A stretch of 64,000 nucleotides of DNA from Neobacillus cucumis (GCF_016107705.1 NZ_JAEHGC010000003.1:1-64000), one strand, 5' to 3'. Positions 38,786 through 49,157 are shown, numbered from the stretch's first letter. Program-made: numbers and translations. The notes: generated by a model not told the origin, from the sequence alone.

Positions 38786-40240
38786 TTAATCTATGCCAAT
38801 TGATATATATTTAACTTCTAAATACTCATCAATCCCGTAATGACCGCCTTCTCGGCCAAGGCCGCTTTCCTTAAATCCGCCAAATGGCGCTTGGACCGTC
38901 GATGGTAAGGCATCATTCAAACCAATAATTCCATATTCAAGCTGTTCCGTTATTCTAAAGGAACGGCTTAAATTTTGTGTATAGACATACGCAGCCAGCC
39001 CATAAATGGAATCATTTGCACGAGCAATAACTTCCTCTTCCGTTTTGAAGGTTGCAATAGGGGCAAGCGGCCCAAAAATTTCATCCCGCATACATTCCAT
39101 TTCATCATTAATATTCGTTATGATGGTTGGAGCGTAGAAATATCCGTTTACTTCAGCTGGCTTTACACCGCTAAAAGCAATTTTTCCACCCTTATTTACT
39201 GCGTCCTCAACAAGTGTTTCCACCTTTGATAAAGCAGCTTGATCAATTAATGGACCAACATCGATTCCTTCATTTAAACCATTACCGACCTTTAATTTTT
39301 CTAATTCATTTTGGAACAAATCAACAAATTGATTTGCGACTGATTCTTGAACATAGACACGGTTCGTACATATACAGGTTTGTCCGGCATTACGGAATTT
39401 GGATTGCACGAGACCCGCAGCCGCTTTTCTTAAGTCGGCATCATCCATAACGATAAATGGAGCATTTCCGCCAAGTTCAAGTGACACCTTTTTAACGGTG
39501 TCTGCAGCCCCACGCATCAATGTTTTCCCAACCTCTGTCGAACCGGTAAAGGTAATTTTCGTTACGCGGGAATCCTTTAACCAAACATCACCAATCTCTG
39601 AAGATCTTCCGGTTACGACATTTATAACTCCCTTAGGCACCCCTGCTTCATGGGCGAGCTCAGCCAGTTTTAATGCTGTAAGCGGTGTTTGATTGGCCGG
39701 TTTTACAACGGCTGTACAGCCTGCAGCTAGCGCAGGACCAACTTTTCTGGTAATCATCGCAGCCGGGAAATTCCAAGGCGTAATGGCCGCTATGACCCCA
39801 ACAGGTTCTTTTCGAACAAGGATCCGCTTATTTGGATGTGAGGCAGGAATCGTTTCCCCGTAAATTCTTTTTCCCTCTTCAGCATACCAAGAGATAAATC
39901 CATTGGCGTAAACCACTTCTCCCAAAGCTTCTTTAAGAGGTTTTCCTTGCTCAATTGTCATAATTCTAGCAATCTCATGTTTATTTTCTTCAATTAAATA
40001 ATGCCATTTCATTAATATCTGATAACGCTCATCGGCTGTCTTTTTTGACCAGGTTTGAAACGCGGTATGAGCTGCATCAACTGCTTTAATTGCTTCATAG
40101 GCTCCGCCTGTTGGGACAGCACCGACAACTTCCTTTGTTGCCGGATTCACGATTTCAGTAAAAATCTCAGAATCATTACCGATCCAATTTCCATCTATAT
40201 ACATCGGATAGATTTGATACTTCTTTTCTACTCTTTCCAT
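38786..40240 (-). CDS. gabD: NAD(P)-dependent succinate-semialdehyde dehydrogenase
   Basis: Aldehyde dehydrogenase of 484 residues, oxidising succinate semialdehyde to succinate. Catalytic Cys in NAGQTCICTNR, general-base Glu in SLELGGNAP, cofactor segment PWNFPAAMITRKVGPALAAG and TGSTEVGKTLM. These fit GabD-type enzymes, whose active site reads GQTC(I/V)C. ATG behind GGAGGTAAATGA. It lies 17 bases after the GABA aminotransferase gene and ends the operon, so it performs the last step of the pathway. NAD or NADP preference cannot be told. Confidence 0.92.
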   Translation of the reverse strand: MERVEKKYQIYPMYIDGNWIGNDSEIFTEIVNPATKEVVGAVPTGGAYEAIKAVDAAHTAFQTWSKKTADERYQILMKWHYLIEENKHEIARIMTIEQGKPLKEALGEVVYANGFISWYAEEGKRIYGETIPASHPNKRILVRKEPVGVIAAITPWNFPAAMITRKVGPALAAGCTAVVKPANQTPLTALKLAELAHEAGVPKGVINVVTGRSSEIGDVWLKDSRVTKITFTGSTEVGKTLMRGAADTVKKVSLELGGNAPFIVMDDADLRKAAAGLVQSKFRNAGQTCICTNRVYVQESVANQFVDLFQNELEKLKVGNGLNEGIDVGPLIDQAALSKVETLVEDAVNKGGKIAFSGVKPAEVNGYFYAPTIITNINDEMECMRDEIFGPLAPIATFKTEEEVIARANDSIYGLAAYVYTQNLSRSFRITEQLEYGIIGLNDALPSTVQAPFGGFKESGLGREGGHYGIDEYLEVKYISIGID

Positions 40241-40257
40241 TCATTTACCTCCGATTT

Positions 40258-41613
40258 TTACAGGGCCGGATCAATGGCAAACACCGATTCCATGGATTCC
40301 TCAAGAATTTTGAGACCCTCTTCAAGCTGTTCATCCGTAATGGTTAACGGCATTAGGATACGAATAACGTTAGAAAAAATTCCCGCGCTTAATAATAAAA
40401 GCCCTCTATCTCCTGCAGCTTTGACGATTTTCCCAACCGTTTCCTTATCAGGAGTTTTTAGCTGCTTGTCCTTCACAATTTCCATTGCACACATGGCACC
40501 AAGGCCCCGGACATCGCCAATACAGTCAAAGCGCTCAGCAAGGATTTTCATTTTCTCTACAACTCTATTTCCTAGCTTCTCCGCACGTTCATTAAGATTT
40601 TCACTTTCAATAATATCTAAAACGGTTAGTGCAGCACGGCATCCAAGCGGACTGCCTGAATATGTACCGCCAATTTCACCAACTTCAGCGGCATCCATTA
40701 TTTCTGCACGACCAATCACACCACTGATTGGCACCCCTGCTCCCATCGATTTAGAGATGGTAATTAGGTCCGGTTCAACGCCAAAGTGTTCAATGGCAAA
40801 ATATTTACCTGTTCGGGCAAAACCGGTTTGTATTTCGTCAGCTACAAATAAAATGCCATATTGATCGCAAATCTCTCGGACACGCCCGACAAAGGCAATG
40901 TCCGGAACGATAAATCCACCTTCACCTTGGACCGGTTCCATCACGACTGCTGCAATGGTTTCAGGTGCCACCTCAGAAACTAAAAACTGTTCAAATTGTT
41001 CAATAATCATTTTGCTGTATTGTTCTTCGTTCATCCCATCAGGGCGGCGGTAAACATATGGATATGGTGCCTTGTAAACCTCCGGTGCAAATGGGCCAAA
41101 CCCAAACTTATACGGCTTCACCTTACTTGTCATGGTCATCGTCATTAACGTTCTACCATGAAAACCCCTTGTAAAAGAGATAATTCCTTGGCGTTTCGTG
41201 TATTTTCTTGCAATTTTAACCGCATTTTCAACGGCTTCTGCACCGCTGTTAAAAAAGGCTGCCTGCTTCGCAAAATTGCCAGGGGCAAGCTTGCAGAGTC
41301 TCTCCGCAAGCTTGATATAGGATTCGTACATCATGACATTAAAGCCTGTATGAATAAATTGACTGGCTTGTTCCTGAAGGGCTCTTACCACCCTGGGATG
41401 GGAATGACCAACATTCAAGGTTCCGATTGCCCCGGCAAAATCAATATAAATATTTCCATCAACATCCTCCACGATTGCGCCCTGCGCTTTTTTCACAAAG
41501 GATTGAATATTGTTGCTGATTGCTTTAGGAACATATTGGTTTCGGCGCTCTAATAGTTCCTGCGATTTTGGGCCTGGAATGGATGTTTGGAGCTTTACAT
41601 ATTTCTTTTCCAC
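40258..41613 (-). CDS. gabT: 4-aminobutyrate aminotransferase
   Basis: Class III PLP aminotransferase of 451 residues that moves the amino group of GABA to 2-oxoglutarate. PLP lysine in LITISKSMGAG, PLP-contact Asp in FVADEIQTGF, phosphate-binding GAEAVENAVKIAR and the GabT-type AVVMEPVQGEGG. Start is GTG at 41613 behind GGGGGAG. It sits between the putrescine aminotransferase (46 bases upstream) and GabD (17 bases downstream). Confidence 0.93.
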   Translation of the reverse strand: MEKKYVKLQTSIPGPKSQELLERRNQYVPKAISNNIQSFVKKAQGAIVEDVDGNIYIDFAGAIGTLNVGHSHPRVVRALQEQASQFIHTGFNVMMYESYIKLAERLCKLAPGNFAKQAAFFNSGAEAVENAVKIARKYTKRQGIISFTRGFHGRTLMTMTMTSKVKPYKFGFGPFAPEVYKAPYPYVYRRPDGMNEEQYSKMIIEQFEQFLVSEVAPETIAAVVMEPVQGEGGFIVPDIAFVGRVREICDQYGILFVADEIQTGFARTGKYFAIEHFGVEPDLITISKSMGAGVPISGVIGRAEIMDAAEVGEIGGTYSGSPLGCRAALTVLDIIESENLNERAEKLGNRVVEKMKILAERFDCIGDVRGLGAMCAMEIVKDKQLKTPDKETVGKIVKAAGDRGLLLLSAGIFSNVIRILMPLTITDEQLEEGLKILEESMESVFAIDPAL

Positions 41614-41659
41614 GTCTTTTTGCTCCCCCTTATTTGCATATACCTCTATCTAATAGATG

Positions 41660-43048
<1,389 letters not shown>

Positions 43049-43094
43049 TTAGTTATAAATATTTGAATTTTGTTTATATATATTTCAAGTTCCG

Positions 43095-43111
43095 GCGCCC
43101 TTAATGGGCGC
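43095..43111 (-). promoter_or_regulatory. GC-rich hairpin between aldehyde dehydrogenase and patA genes
   Basis: GCGCCC-TTAAT-GGGCGC (43095-43100 with 43106-43111) stands out in an AT-rich gap. There is no T run on the minus strand, so it is more likely an mRNA processing or stability element than a terminator. Confidence 0.45.
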
Positions 43112-43126
43112 TTTCACTTTTCGAAA

Positions 43127-44620
43127 TTAGTTTGAGAACCAGCCGATTGGTTCAACCTGGAGGTTAATATTAATTTGTTTAATCTCTTGGAATTCTTCAA
43201 GGCCGAAAGTTCCAAGACTTCTTCCGATACCGCTTTGTTTATAACCGCCCCACGGTGCTTCGTTGTAAGTTGGGTGGTAAGCGTTAATCCAGGTAATTCC
43301 GGAACGAACCTTTTTAATCACTCGTAAAGCCTTTGCTCCATCGGTTGAGAATACAGCACCAGCAAGGCCGTAAACAGTGCTATTAGCAAGTTGGATCGCT
43401 TCAGCTTCATCCTTGAATTTTTGAATACAAACAACGGGACCAAAGATTTCCTCTTGAACAATTCTCATATCATTGTTTACATCAACAAAAACAGTTGGTT
43501 CAACAAAATAGCCATTTTCTAGACCATTATCTACAATTCTGTTACCGCCACATGCAATCTTGGCACCTTCTTGTTTTCCAAGGTCAATATAATGAAGAAC
43601 TTTTTCCATGTGTTGCTGGCTGACAAGTGGTCCCATTTCTGATTCAGGATTATTCCCTGGACCAACTTTAATTTGCTTCGCTCTTTCGACAAAACCGTCA
43701 ACAAACTTATCATAAATGCTTTCTTCGACAAGAATTCTTGATCCAGATGAACACACCTGACCTGTACCACAATAAATTCCAAATAATGCCCAATCTACTG
43801 CGGTTTCAAAGTCAGCATCTGCAAAAATAATATTTGGTGATTTACCGCCTAGCTCCAAAGAAACCTTTTTCATGGTATCTGCCGCAGTTTTCATGATATG
43901 TTTTCCTGTTTTCGTGCCGCCGGTAAACGAAACCATGTCTACTTCAGGATGAGAGGCTATTTCATTTCCTACAACTGCGCCGGCACCCATGACCATATTG
44001 GCAACACCTTTAGGCAATCCGATTTCTTCAAAAATTTCAAATAATTTTTTCGGTGTTACCGGAGTCACTTCAGATGGTTTAAAGACGATTGTATTTCCTG
44101 CAGCTAATGCTGGGGCAATTTTCCAAACACTCATTAGTAATGGATAATTCCACGGAACTATTAAGCCGCAAACGCCGACAGGCTCACGGACTACCATTGC
44201 CTGCATTGGATCTGCTACATGGTAGGTAAAGCCATCCGGTTTAGTAATCAACCCTGCATAGTAACGGAAACAAGCAGCTGCGTCACCAATATCGCCCCCA
44301 GCTTCTCTTAAGGTTTTACCGTTGTCCATTGTTTCAAGCTGAGTTAATTCGTCCGCATACTCATCAATTTTGTCAGCAATTTTAAATAAATAGGAGGCTC
44401 TTTCCTGTGCTGATAAACCGGACCATACTCCCTCTTCAAAGGCTCTGCGGGCAGCAAAGATTGCCGCGCGTGCATCTGCGACTGTTCCCTCAGGTGCATG
44501 GGTAATCACTTCACCATTGGCTGGATTAATGACTGGGCGTGTTTCTTGATTTTCAGAATCTTTCCATTCGCCATCAATAAACATTTTTAGATTTGCAACT
44601 CGGTTTTTTATTTCGACCAT
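43127..44620 (-). CDS. Aldehyde dehydrogenase, probable 4-aminobutyraldehyde dehydrogenase
   Basis: Aldehyde dehydrogenase of 497 residues of the betaine-aldehyde/aminobutyraldehyde type. Catalytic Cys in GTGQVCSSGSR, Glu in SLELGGKSPNI, cofactor segment VPWNYPLLMSVWKIAPALAAG, and the C-terminal PWGGYKQSGIGRSLG. The GQVCSSGSR form is typical of amino- and trimethylammonio-aldehyde dehydrogenases. As first gene of an operon with putrescine aminotransferase it most likely makes GABA from 4-aminobutanal. ATG behind AAGGAGG. Read from the sigma-54 promoter at 44660-44675. Confidence 0.88.
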   Translation of the reverse strand: MVEIKNRVANLKMFIDGEWKDSENQETRPVINPANGEVITHAPEGTVADARAAIFAARRAFEEGVWSGLSAQERASYLFKIADKIDEYADELTQLETMDNGKTLREAGGDIGDAAACFRYYAGLITKPDGFTYHVADPMQAMVVREPVGVCGLIVPWNYPLLMSVWKIAPALAAGNTIVFKPSEVTPVTPKKLFEIFEEIGLPKGVANMVMGAGAVVGNEIASHPEVDMVSFTGGTKTGKHIMKTAADTMKKVSLELGGKSPNIIFADADFETAVDWALFGIYCGTGQVCSSGSRILVEESIYDKFVDGFVERAKQIKVGPGNNPESEMGPLVSQQHMEKVLHYIDLGKQEGAKIACGGNRIVDNGLENGYFVEPTVFVDVNNDMRIVQEEIFGPVVCIQKFKDEAEAIQLANSTVYGLAGAVFSTDGAKALRVIKKVRSGITWINAYHPTYNEAPWGGYKQSGIGRSLGTFGLEEFQEIKQININLQVEPIGWFSN

Positions 44621-44659
44621 GTGAAATTTCCTCCTTAATTAATCCTCACTATCTATTAA

Positions 44660-44675
44660 TGCAAGAAGCGTGCCA
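44660..44675 (-). promoter_or_regulatory. Sigma-54 promoter of the putrescine/GABA operon
   Basis: Minus strand TGGCACGCTTCTTGCA: exact -24 TGGCAC and -12 TTGCA with five bases between. It is 40 bases ahead of the aldehyde dehydrogenase start. Confidence 0.93.
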
Positions 44676-44716
44676 ACTCTAAAAAGCTATTAATAAAAGG
44701 ATTTATCGAGTTACTT

Positions 44717-44763
44717 TGCAGAAAGCTATTCATTTTTGCATAAACCTATTATTTTTTGCATAA
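44717..44763. promoter_or_regulatory. Three 20-bp-phased TTTGCATAA enhancer repeats
   Basis: TGCAGAA (44717), TGCATAA (44737) and TGCATAA (44757), each preceded by TTT, recur at exactly 20-base steps, about two helical turns. They lie 42-88 bases upstream of the -24 element, as expected for activator sites. Similar half-sites occur ahead of the other two sigma-54 promoters of this regulon. Confidence 0.7.
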
Positions 44764-44777
44764 AGCAAAATGAATAT

Positions 44778-44817
44778 AAAAAAAGCTGCATCAGATTTTA
44801 GGTCTGATGCAGCTTTT
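44778..44817 (-). terminator. Terminator after the sigma-54 activator gene
   Basis: Fifteen-base-pair stem AAAAGCTGCATCAGA/TCTGATGCAGCTTTT (44781-44795 with 44803-44817) followed by T on the minus strand. Confidence 0.93.
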
Positions 44818-44822
44818 GGTGA

Positions 44823-46958
44823 TTATGTGGATAATTTTTCGGTATTTAGATTTTTCTCACTTACAATTTTTTGATATTTCCTGCTGACGGAGGACTGGCT
44901 GATTCCTAATGCCTTTGCTGCTTTGGTTGTTGTTTTATATTGCTTCATAGCGAGGACAATCAACTGTTCCTCCACCTGATCGATTGCCTCCTGCAGAGGA
45001 ATGACTCTCGTAATTACAGGCTTCATTTTTTTATATTCATAGCCTAATGATAAGAACTGGCTGACAAATTCCGCATCAATAGCCTGCTCATCCGCAGAAA
45101 CAACTAATCTTTCAATAATATTTTGCAATTCCCTTACATTACCGGGCCATGGATAAAACTCCATCACATTAATCGCATCTGGTGTTAAATGATAGTTCCG
45201 CTCATATTTTTCATTTAACTGCTGAAGAAAATGAAATGCAAGCAGTGAAATGTCCTCAACCCGTTCTCTTAAAGGTGGAATATGAATTGGAATGACATTC
45301 AGGCGGTAAAATAAATCCTCTCGGAAAGTGCCTTCCTCCACCATCTTCTCTAATTTCTTATTTGTAGCGGCAATGATTTGGACATTGATCTTAAACGGAG
45401 TGGTACTGCCGACAGGAATAACTTCCTGCTCCTGTAGAACTCGCAGCAGTTTTACTTGTAGATGCATCGGCATCTCACCAATTTCATCCAGAAACAGGAT
45501 TCCCCCATCCGCTTGTTTGAAATATCCGTCTTTTCCGTTCTTATCGGCACCAGTAAAAGCACCCTTCACGTATCCAAATAATTCACTTTCCAATAAATTT
45601 TCCGGGATGGCACCACAATTCAATTTTAGAAATGGATATTCCGCTCGTTTTCCTAGCTGATGAATTGCTTGAGCAATAACTTCCTTTCCGACACCGGACT
45701 CCCCATTGAGCAGAACAGTGGAAGAAAAATCAGCAATTTTCTTTACTTGACTCATAATCTTTTCCATTTTCGGGCTGCAATAAATTAACTTTTTTAAAAA
45801 GCGGTCCTTACTTTTAAAGGTATCCAATTCCTTCTTATACTGCTCTGAGATTTTCTTCATTTCTTTTAATTCGCTTTTTAGCTTCGTTGTTTCTGTAATA
45901 TCCCGGGAAGCAATAATGATACGGTCTAGTTCATTTTTATCATTAAAAATAGGATTACCAACCGCAAGAATCCGTCTTCCATTTTTCGTTTCCTGAACAA
46001 CGGAAACCTTTTTCTTTCGTTCCATAACCAGCCTTGTCACAGAAGGTGTGAACAACCCTTGGTCCTCAAGCTGGAACATATTTTTCCCAATCAACTCTTT
46101 TAAATCTACCTTCCAAAAGTCCTGGATGATGTTTTCGCTGTACCTGATTAATTCACCTTTCGCATTTACTACAAGAATCTCATCATAAATGCTCGATAGA
46201 ATGGCATTTAAGTCTTTATTTAAATCCTTGATATGCTCAATTTCCATCGCCATTTCTTCAACCATAGGTAAATCTTGTACCACGATGATGATTCCATCTA
46301 CTTCATGGTCATAGTTTAATATAGGACTATAATCAACGAGGACCCCTGTTCCGTTGGTAATTTCGAGATGATTTAGAAGCGTTTTTCCGGTTTCAAAAAC
46401 ATTCTGAATGTGCTCTCCGCTAAAAATATTTTCTGCCGGAAGATTTAAAACCTGATCGGAGGTTGATTTAATCATTTTTAAGCCAGCATCATTACAATTG
46501 ATGATTCGTTTTTCTTTATCTAAAACAAACATCCCCATTGGTATCGAGGTAAGCATGATTTTTAATAAATCCACACTTTTATTTTCTTGTTTAAAAAGCT
46601 CTGCCAGGATGTCTTCCCTGAGAATGTAGCCGCTCGGAATTCCATCCTCTCCTCTTATGATTGCAAATGGTTCCCCGACAATTTGAAATAGGACGGGTAA
46701 TGAAATATGTTCCCCTAAATAACAGACATTTTCAATTGACTTAGTGTGCTCAAGCAAAACCGCTAACTCGAAATTTTGCCTTTCCAGCTTTTCAAGTAAT
46801 GGTGTATTCATTATCGCATAGGCAAATAATTTGTCCTGTTTTTTTAGGAATAAAAAGGGTTCCTTGATGTTTTTAATGGAAGATCCAACTATTTCTTGAT
46901 TCTCGCTGATTTCAAATGCTATTATTGGCTTAATTTTTTCCTTTGCCACGGAAAACAT
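44823..46958 (-). CDS. PAS-domain sigma-54-dependent activator of polyamine/GABA genes
   Basis: Enhancer-binding protein of 711 residues. Residues 1-125 form an N-terminal region I cannot assign; two PAS-like domains follow (about 130-235 and 250-360), then AAA+ with Walker A GESGVGKE (419-426), GAFTGA (466-471), Walker B LFLDE (488-492), and a C-terminal helix-turn-helix (TKAAKALGISQSSVSRKYQ, about 678-696). ATG behind AAGGGGG. It lies between the operons whose three sigma-54 promoters it most likely controls. The inducer (putrescine, GABA or an aldehyde) is not known. It is much longer than RocR (about 460 residues), so it is not its simple orthologue. Confidence 0.92.
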   Translation of the reverse strand: MFSVAKEKIKPIIAFEISENQEIVGSSIKNIKEPFLFLKKQDKLFAYAIMNTPLLEKLERQNFELAVLLEHTKSIENVCYLGEHISLPVLFQIVGEPFAIIRGEDGIPSGYILREDILAELFKQENKSVDLLKIMLTSIPMGMFVLDKEKRIINCNDAGLKMIKSTSDQVLNLPAENIFSGEHIQNVFETGKTLLNHLEITNGTGVLVDYSPILNYDHEVDGIIIVVQDLPMVEEMAMEIEHIKDLNKDLNAILSSIYDEILVVNAKGELIRYSENIIQDFWKVDLKELIGKNMFQLEDQGLFTPSVTRLVMERKKKVSVVQETKNGRRILAVGNPIFNDKNELDRIIIASRDITETTKLKSELKEMKKISEQYKKELDTFKSKDRFLKKLIYCSPKMEKIMSQVKKIADFSSTVLLNGESGVGKEVIAQAIHQLGKRAEYPFLKLNCGAIPENLLESELFGYVKGAFTGADKNGKDGYFKQADGGILFLDEIGEMPMHLQVKLLRVLQEQEVIPVGSTTPFKINVQIIAATNKKLEKMVEEGTFREDLFYRLNVIPIHIPPLRERVEDISLLAFHFLQQLNEKYERNYHLTPDAINVMEFYPWPGNVRELQNIIERLVVSADEQAIDAEFVSQFLSLGYEYKKMKPVITRVIPLQEAIDQVEEQLIVLAMKQYKTTTKAAKALGISQSSVSRKYQKIVSEKNLNTEKLST

Positions 46959-47036
46959 CTATTACATCCCCCTTAAAGCCTTGTCAATCTTATACTACAC
47001 GTAATACAGAAAATTTCAAATAGAAAAAAATGCTTA

Positions 47037-47069
47037 AAAGGAAGATGTAATCTCCATCTTCCTTTTTTT
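47037..47069. terminator. Terminator of the glutamate dehydrogenase operon
   Basis: Stem AAAAGGAAGATG/CATCTTCCTTTT (47037-47048 with 47055-47066) flanked by A/T runs on both sides. Confidence 0.75.
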
Positions 47070-47075
47070 AAAAAG

Positions 47076-47324
47076 TTAGTCGCTTCCCGTAACGAACAAA
47101 TCTTCTTTAACATATGCCAGGACCATTCCGGGAATGACTTGATCCCCTTCTTGAACCTCCAATGAATGAATTTCTCCGCTTATTCCTGTTTGAATCGTTT
47201 CGACGATACCATCTGTAGTTTTGATTGTAAATAATGGTTCCCACTCATAAATTCTGGATTCTCTCTTTATGGAGACTGTTTCAATTTTTCCATAAACAGG
47301 GCTAAGAACCACATCAAAATCCAT
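47076..47324 (-). CDS. Small lipoyl/biotinyl-domain-like protein without the acceptor lysine
   Basis: Protein of 82 residues with a hammerhead-like repeat pattern: VLSPVYGKIETVSIKRESRI in the first half and GISGEIHSLEVQEGDQVIPG in the second, the usual shape of biotinyl/lipoyl domains. The turn between the halves reads KTTDGIVET, so the MKM or DKA lysine is not at the expected place. Start at ATG 47324: GGAGG (47334-47338) lies nine bases ahead and overlaps the upstream stop codon; the longer frame to 47423 has no site and sits in the preceding gene. Third gene of the glutamate dehydrogenase operon. Function unknown. Confidence 0.75.
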   Translation of the reverse strand: MDFDVVLSPVYGKIETVSIKRESRIYEWEPLFTIKTTDGIVETIQTGISGEIHSLEVQEGDQVIPGMVLAYVKEDLFVTGSD

Positions 47325-47337
47325 GCCTTCTAACCTC

Positions 47338-47634
47338 CTAATGTTCATATTGCTCCTGAAAAGATTGCGTGTGTAAAACAAGATCAAAAAATTCATAGAA
47401 TTCAGGAATGTCTTCCTGTTCAATTCCTAATTTGTTTGCCCAAAATTCATCGTTAGGGGTATCTTCCTGGCAAAGTAATACCATGTTTCCAGTCTGCAAG
47501 GAGGTGACCATTGCTTTTCCGAAAAAATGCTCGGAATAACCAATCGTTAAATCATAGCGGTGGTTATTGGAAATAATACAAAAATAATGGAGAAGCTGCT
47601 GTTCTTTTTGTTCAGATAAGAATTCTAGTTTCAT
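47338..47634 (-). CDS. Small acidic protein, DUF3055/SAV0927-like
   Basis: Soluble protein of 98 residues. The segment ISNNHRYDLTIGYSEHFFGKAMVTSLQTGNMVLL resembles small Firmicutes proteins of the DUF3055/SAV0927 kind; I am only moderately sure of that. C-terminus is acidic (EDIPEFYEFFDL). ATG behind AAGGGGGA. It lies 23 bases after glutamate dehydrogenase and its stop codon forms part of the next gene's ribosome binding site, so the three genes are one unit. Role unknown. Confidence 0.65.
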   Translation of the reverse strand: MKLEFLSEQKEQQLLHYFCIISNNHRYDLTIGYSEHFFGKAMVTSLQTGNMVLLCQEDTPNDEFWANKLGIEQEDIPEFYEFFDLVLHTQSFQEQYEH

Positions 47635-47657
47635 TCAAAAAATCCCCCTTTTATTTT

Positions 47658-48941
47658 TTAATATTTAAGCCAGCCTCTTAATCTTGAAGCCTCTGCCAAG
47701 CGCTGTATTCCTTCGATATAGGCGGCAATTTTCATATTGACGTTGTATCTTTTTGAGGTGTTATATACATTTTTAAAACTATCGGTGATTTTCTCCTTAA
47801 GGCGGCTGTCTACCTCTTCCTCTTTCCAGTAGTAGCCTTGATTGTTTTGACACCATTCAAAATAGGAAACAATAACTCCGCCGGAATTTGCAAGGATATC
47901 AGGGACAACCAGAATATCCCGATCATCAAGAATGTTCAACGCTTCTTTTGTAGTCGGTCCGTTCGCTGCTTCAATGACAATACTACAATTAATCTTGTGA
48001 GCATTTTGTTTATTAATGACACCAGAAATCGCAGCCGGAATTAAAACATCGCACTCTTTTTCTAATAATTCTTGGTTTGTAATCGCTTGATTAAAACGGT
48101 TGCTGACGATTCCAAATGAATCCCGACTGTCAATTAAGTTAGGGATATCTAAACCATTCTCATCATATACCCCGCCAAGCAGGTCTCCAATCCCGATTAC
48201 CTTTGCTCCCAATTCATATAAATAGTTAGCTAAATAGCTTCCGACATTACCAAAACCTTGAATAATTACGCGCATATCTTTTAATGGCATATTTTTCAAT
48301 TCACTTACCATTTGTAAAGTATATAAAACACCTTTAGAGGTAGCTGTTTCGCGGCCTTTGGACCCGCCCAAGGCAATTGGCTTACCGGTAATAAATCCTG
48401 GTGAGTCAAATTCACGGATATGGTCATATTCGTCCAGCATCCAGGCCATAATTTGAGAGTTTGTATACATATCAGGTGCCGGAATATCTTTTGTTGGTCC
48501 GACAATTTGACTTACTGCTCTTACATAGCCTCGGCTCAATTTTTCCAACTCATTTAAACTCATTTCACGTGGGTCGCAAATAATTCCACCTTTTGCCCCT
48601 CCATATGGAAGATCGGTAATTCCACATTTTAAACTCATCCATCCAGCCAATGCCTTTACTTCCTCAGGGGTAACATCCGGATGAAAACGAATCCCGCCTT
48701 TAGTTGGTCCAGGTGCATCATTATGCTGAGCACGGTATCCTTGGAATATCTTTGTTTGCCCATTGTCCATGGTTATTGGAATACTAACCTCTAAAAATCG
48801 CATTGGTCTACTTAAGAATTCAAATACTTGAGATGGATAATTTAGGACGCTTGCCGCTTCCTTTAATGTTTCTTGAAATTCATTAAGCGAATTATCCTGT
48901 TCCTTTAAATTAGTATCATTTTTCTGTGTACTGACTGTCAT
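47658..48941 (-). CDS. Glutamate dehydrogenase (NAD type, RocG/GudB-like)
   Basis: Glu/Leu/Phe/Val dehydrogenase of 427 residues, the length of B. subtilis GudB. Substrate-side GGAKGGI lysine in DLPYGGAKGGIICDP, GPTKDIPAPDM, and cofactor motif IQGFGNVGSYLANYL. It oxidises glutamate to 2-oxoglutarate and ammonia. Behind its own sigma-54 promoter and TTATGCA-type enhancer, it would regenerate the 2-oxoglutarate consumed by the two aminotransferases of the regulon. ATG behind GAGGTGTTAAA. This resembles sigma-54 control of rocG in B. subtilis but with another activator. Confidence 0.93.
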   Translation of the reverse strand: MTVSTQKNDTNLKEQDNSLNEFQETLKEAASVLNYPSQVFEFLSRPMRFLEVSIPITMDNGQTKIFQGYRAQHNDAPGPTKGGIRFHPDVTPEEVKALAGWMSLKCGITDLPYGGAKGGIICDPREMSLNELEKLSRGYVRAVSQIVGPTKDIPAPDMYTNSQIMAWMLDEYDHIREFDSPGFITGKPIALGGSKGRETATSKGVLYTLQMVSELKNMPLKDMRVIIQGFGNVGSYLANYLYELGAKVIGIGDLLGGVYDENGLDIPNLIDSRDSFGIVSNRFNQAITNQELLEKECDVLIPAAISGVINKQNAHKINCSIVIEAANGPTTKEALNILDDRDILVVPDILANSGGVIVSYFEWCQNNQGYYWKEEEVDSRLKEKITDSFKNVYNTSKRYNVNMKIAAYIEGIQRLAEASRLRGWLKY

Positions 48942-48977
48942 TTTAACACCTCATTTTTTATTCTTATAAATGGTATT

Positions 48978-48993
48978 AGCAAGTTCCGTGCCA
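48978..48993 (-). promoter_or_regulatory. Sigma-54 promoter of the glutamate dehydrogenase operon
   Basis: Minus strand TGGCACGGAACTTGCT: -24 TGGCAC, five bases, -12 TTGCT. It is 37 bases ahead of the start codon. Confidence 0.9.
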
Positions 48994-49076
48994 ACTTGAA
49001 AAAACCGCTGTTTTATTGAGTTTTTTTAATACATAGGAGCTATGAGCTTTTGAAAATTATGAAAAAATGATTGAAG

Positions 49077-49094
49077 TTATGCAAATTTGCATAA
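49077..49094. promoter_or_regulatory. Palindromic enhancer TTATGCAAATTTGCATAA
   Basis: Perfect 18-base palindrome 84 bases upstream of the -24 box of the glutamate dehydrogenase promoter. Its half-site TTTGCATAA is the same as in the phased repeats at 44717-44763. Confidence 0.75.
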
Positions 49095-49102
49095 TTTTTT
49101 TA

Positions 49103-49144
49103 GAAAAATAAAAAAACGCATTCTAATCAACTAGAATGCGTTTT
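49103..49144 (-). terminator. Terminator after the APC permease gene
   Basis: Thirteen-base-pair stem AAAACGCATTCTA/TAGAATGCGTTTT (49113-49125 with 49132-49144) with T run on the minus strand. Confidence 0.92.
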
Positions 49145-49157
49145 CAGCTACCATATA

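Noticed and set aside
40055..40864. Long plus-strand frame (269 codons) opposite gabD/gabT
   Set aside because: Low-complexity Ser/Ile-rich translation, typical of the antisense frame of a real gene; gabT and gabD motifs lie on the other strand.
44733..44764. CRISPR-like array from the repeated TTTTTGCATAAA
   Set aside because: Only short half-sites at 20-base steps beside a sigma-54 promoter; no repeats of CRISPR length and no cas genes.
47324..47423. Longer N-terminus for the lipoyl-like protein
   Set aside because: The extra 33 codons lie inside the preceding gene and have no ribosome binding site, while GGAGG precedes ATG 47324.
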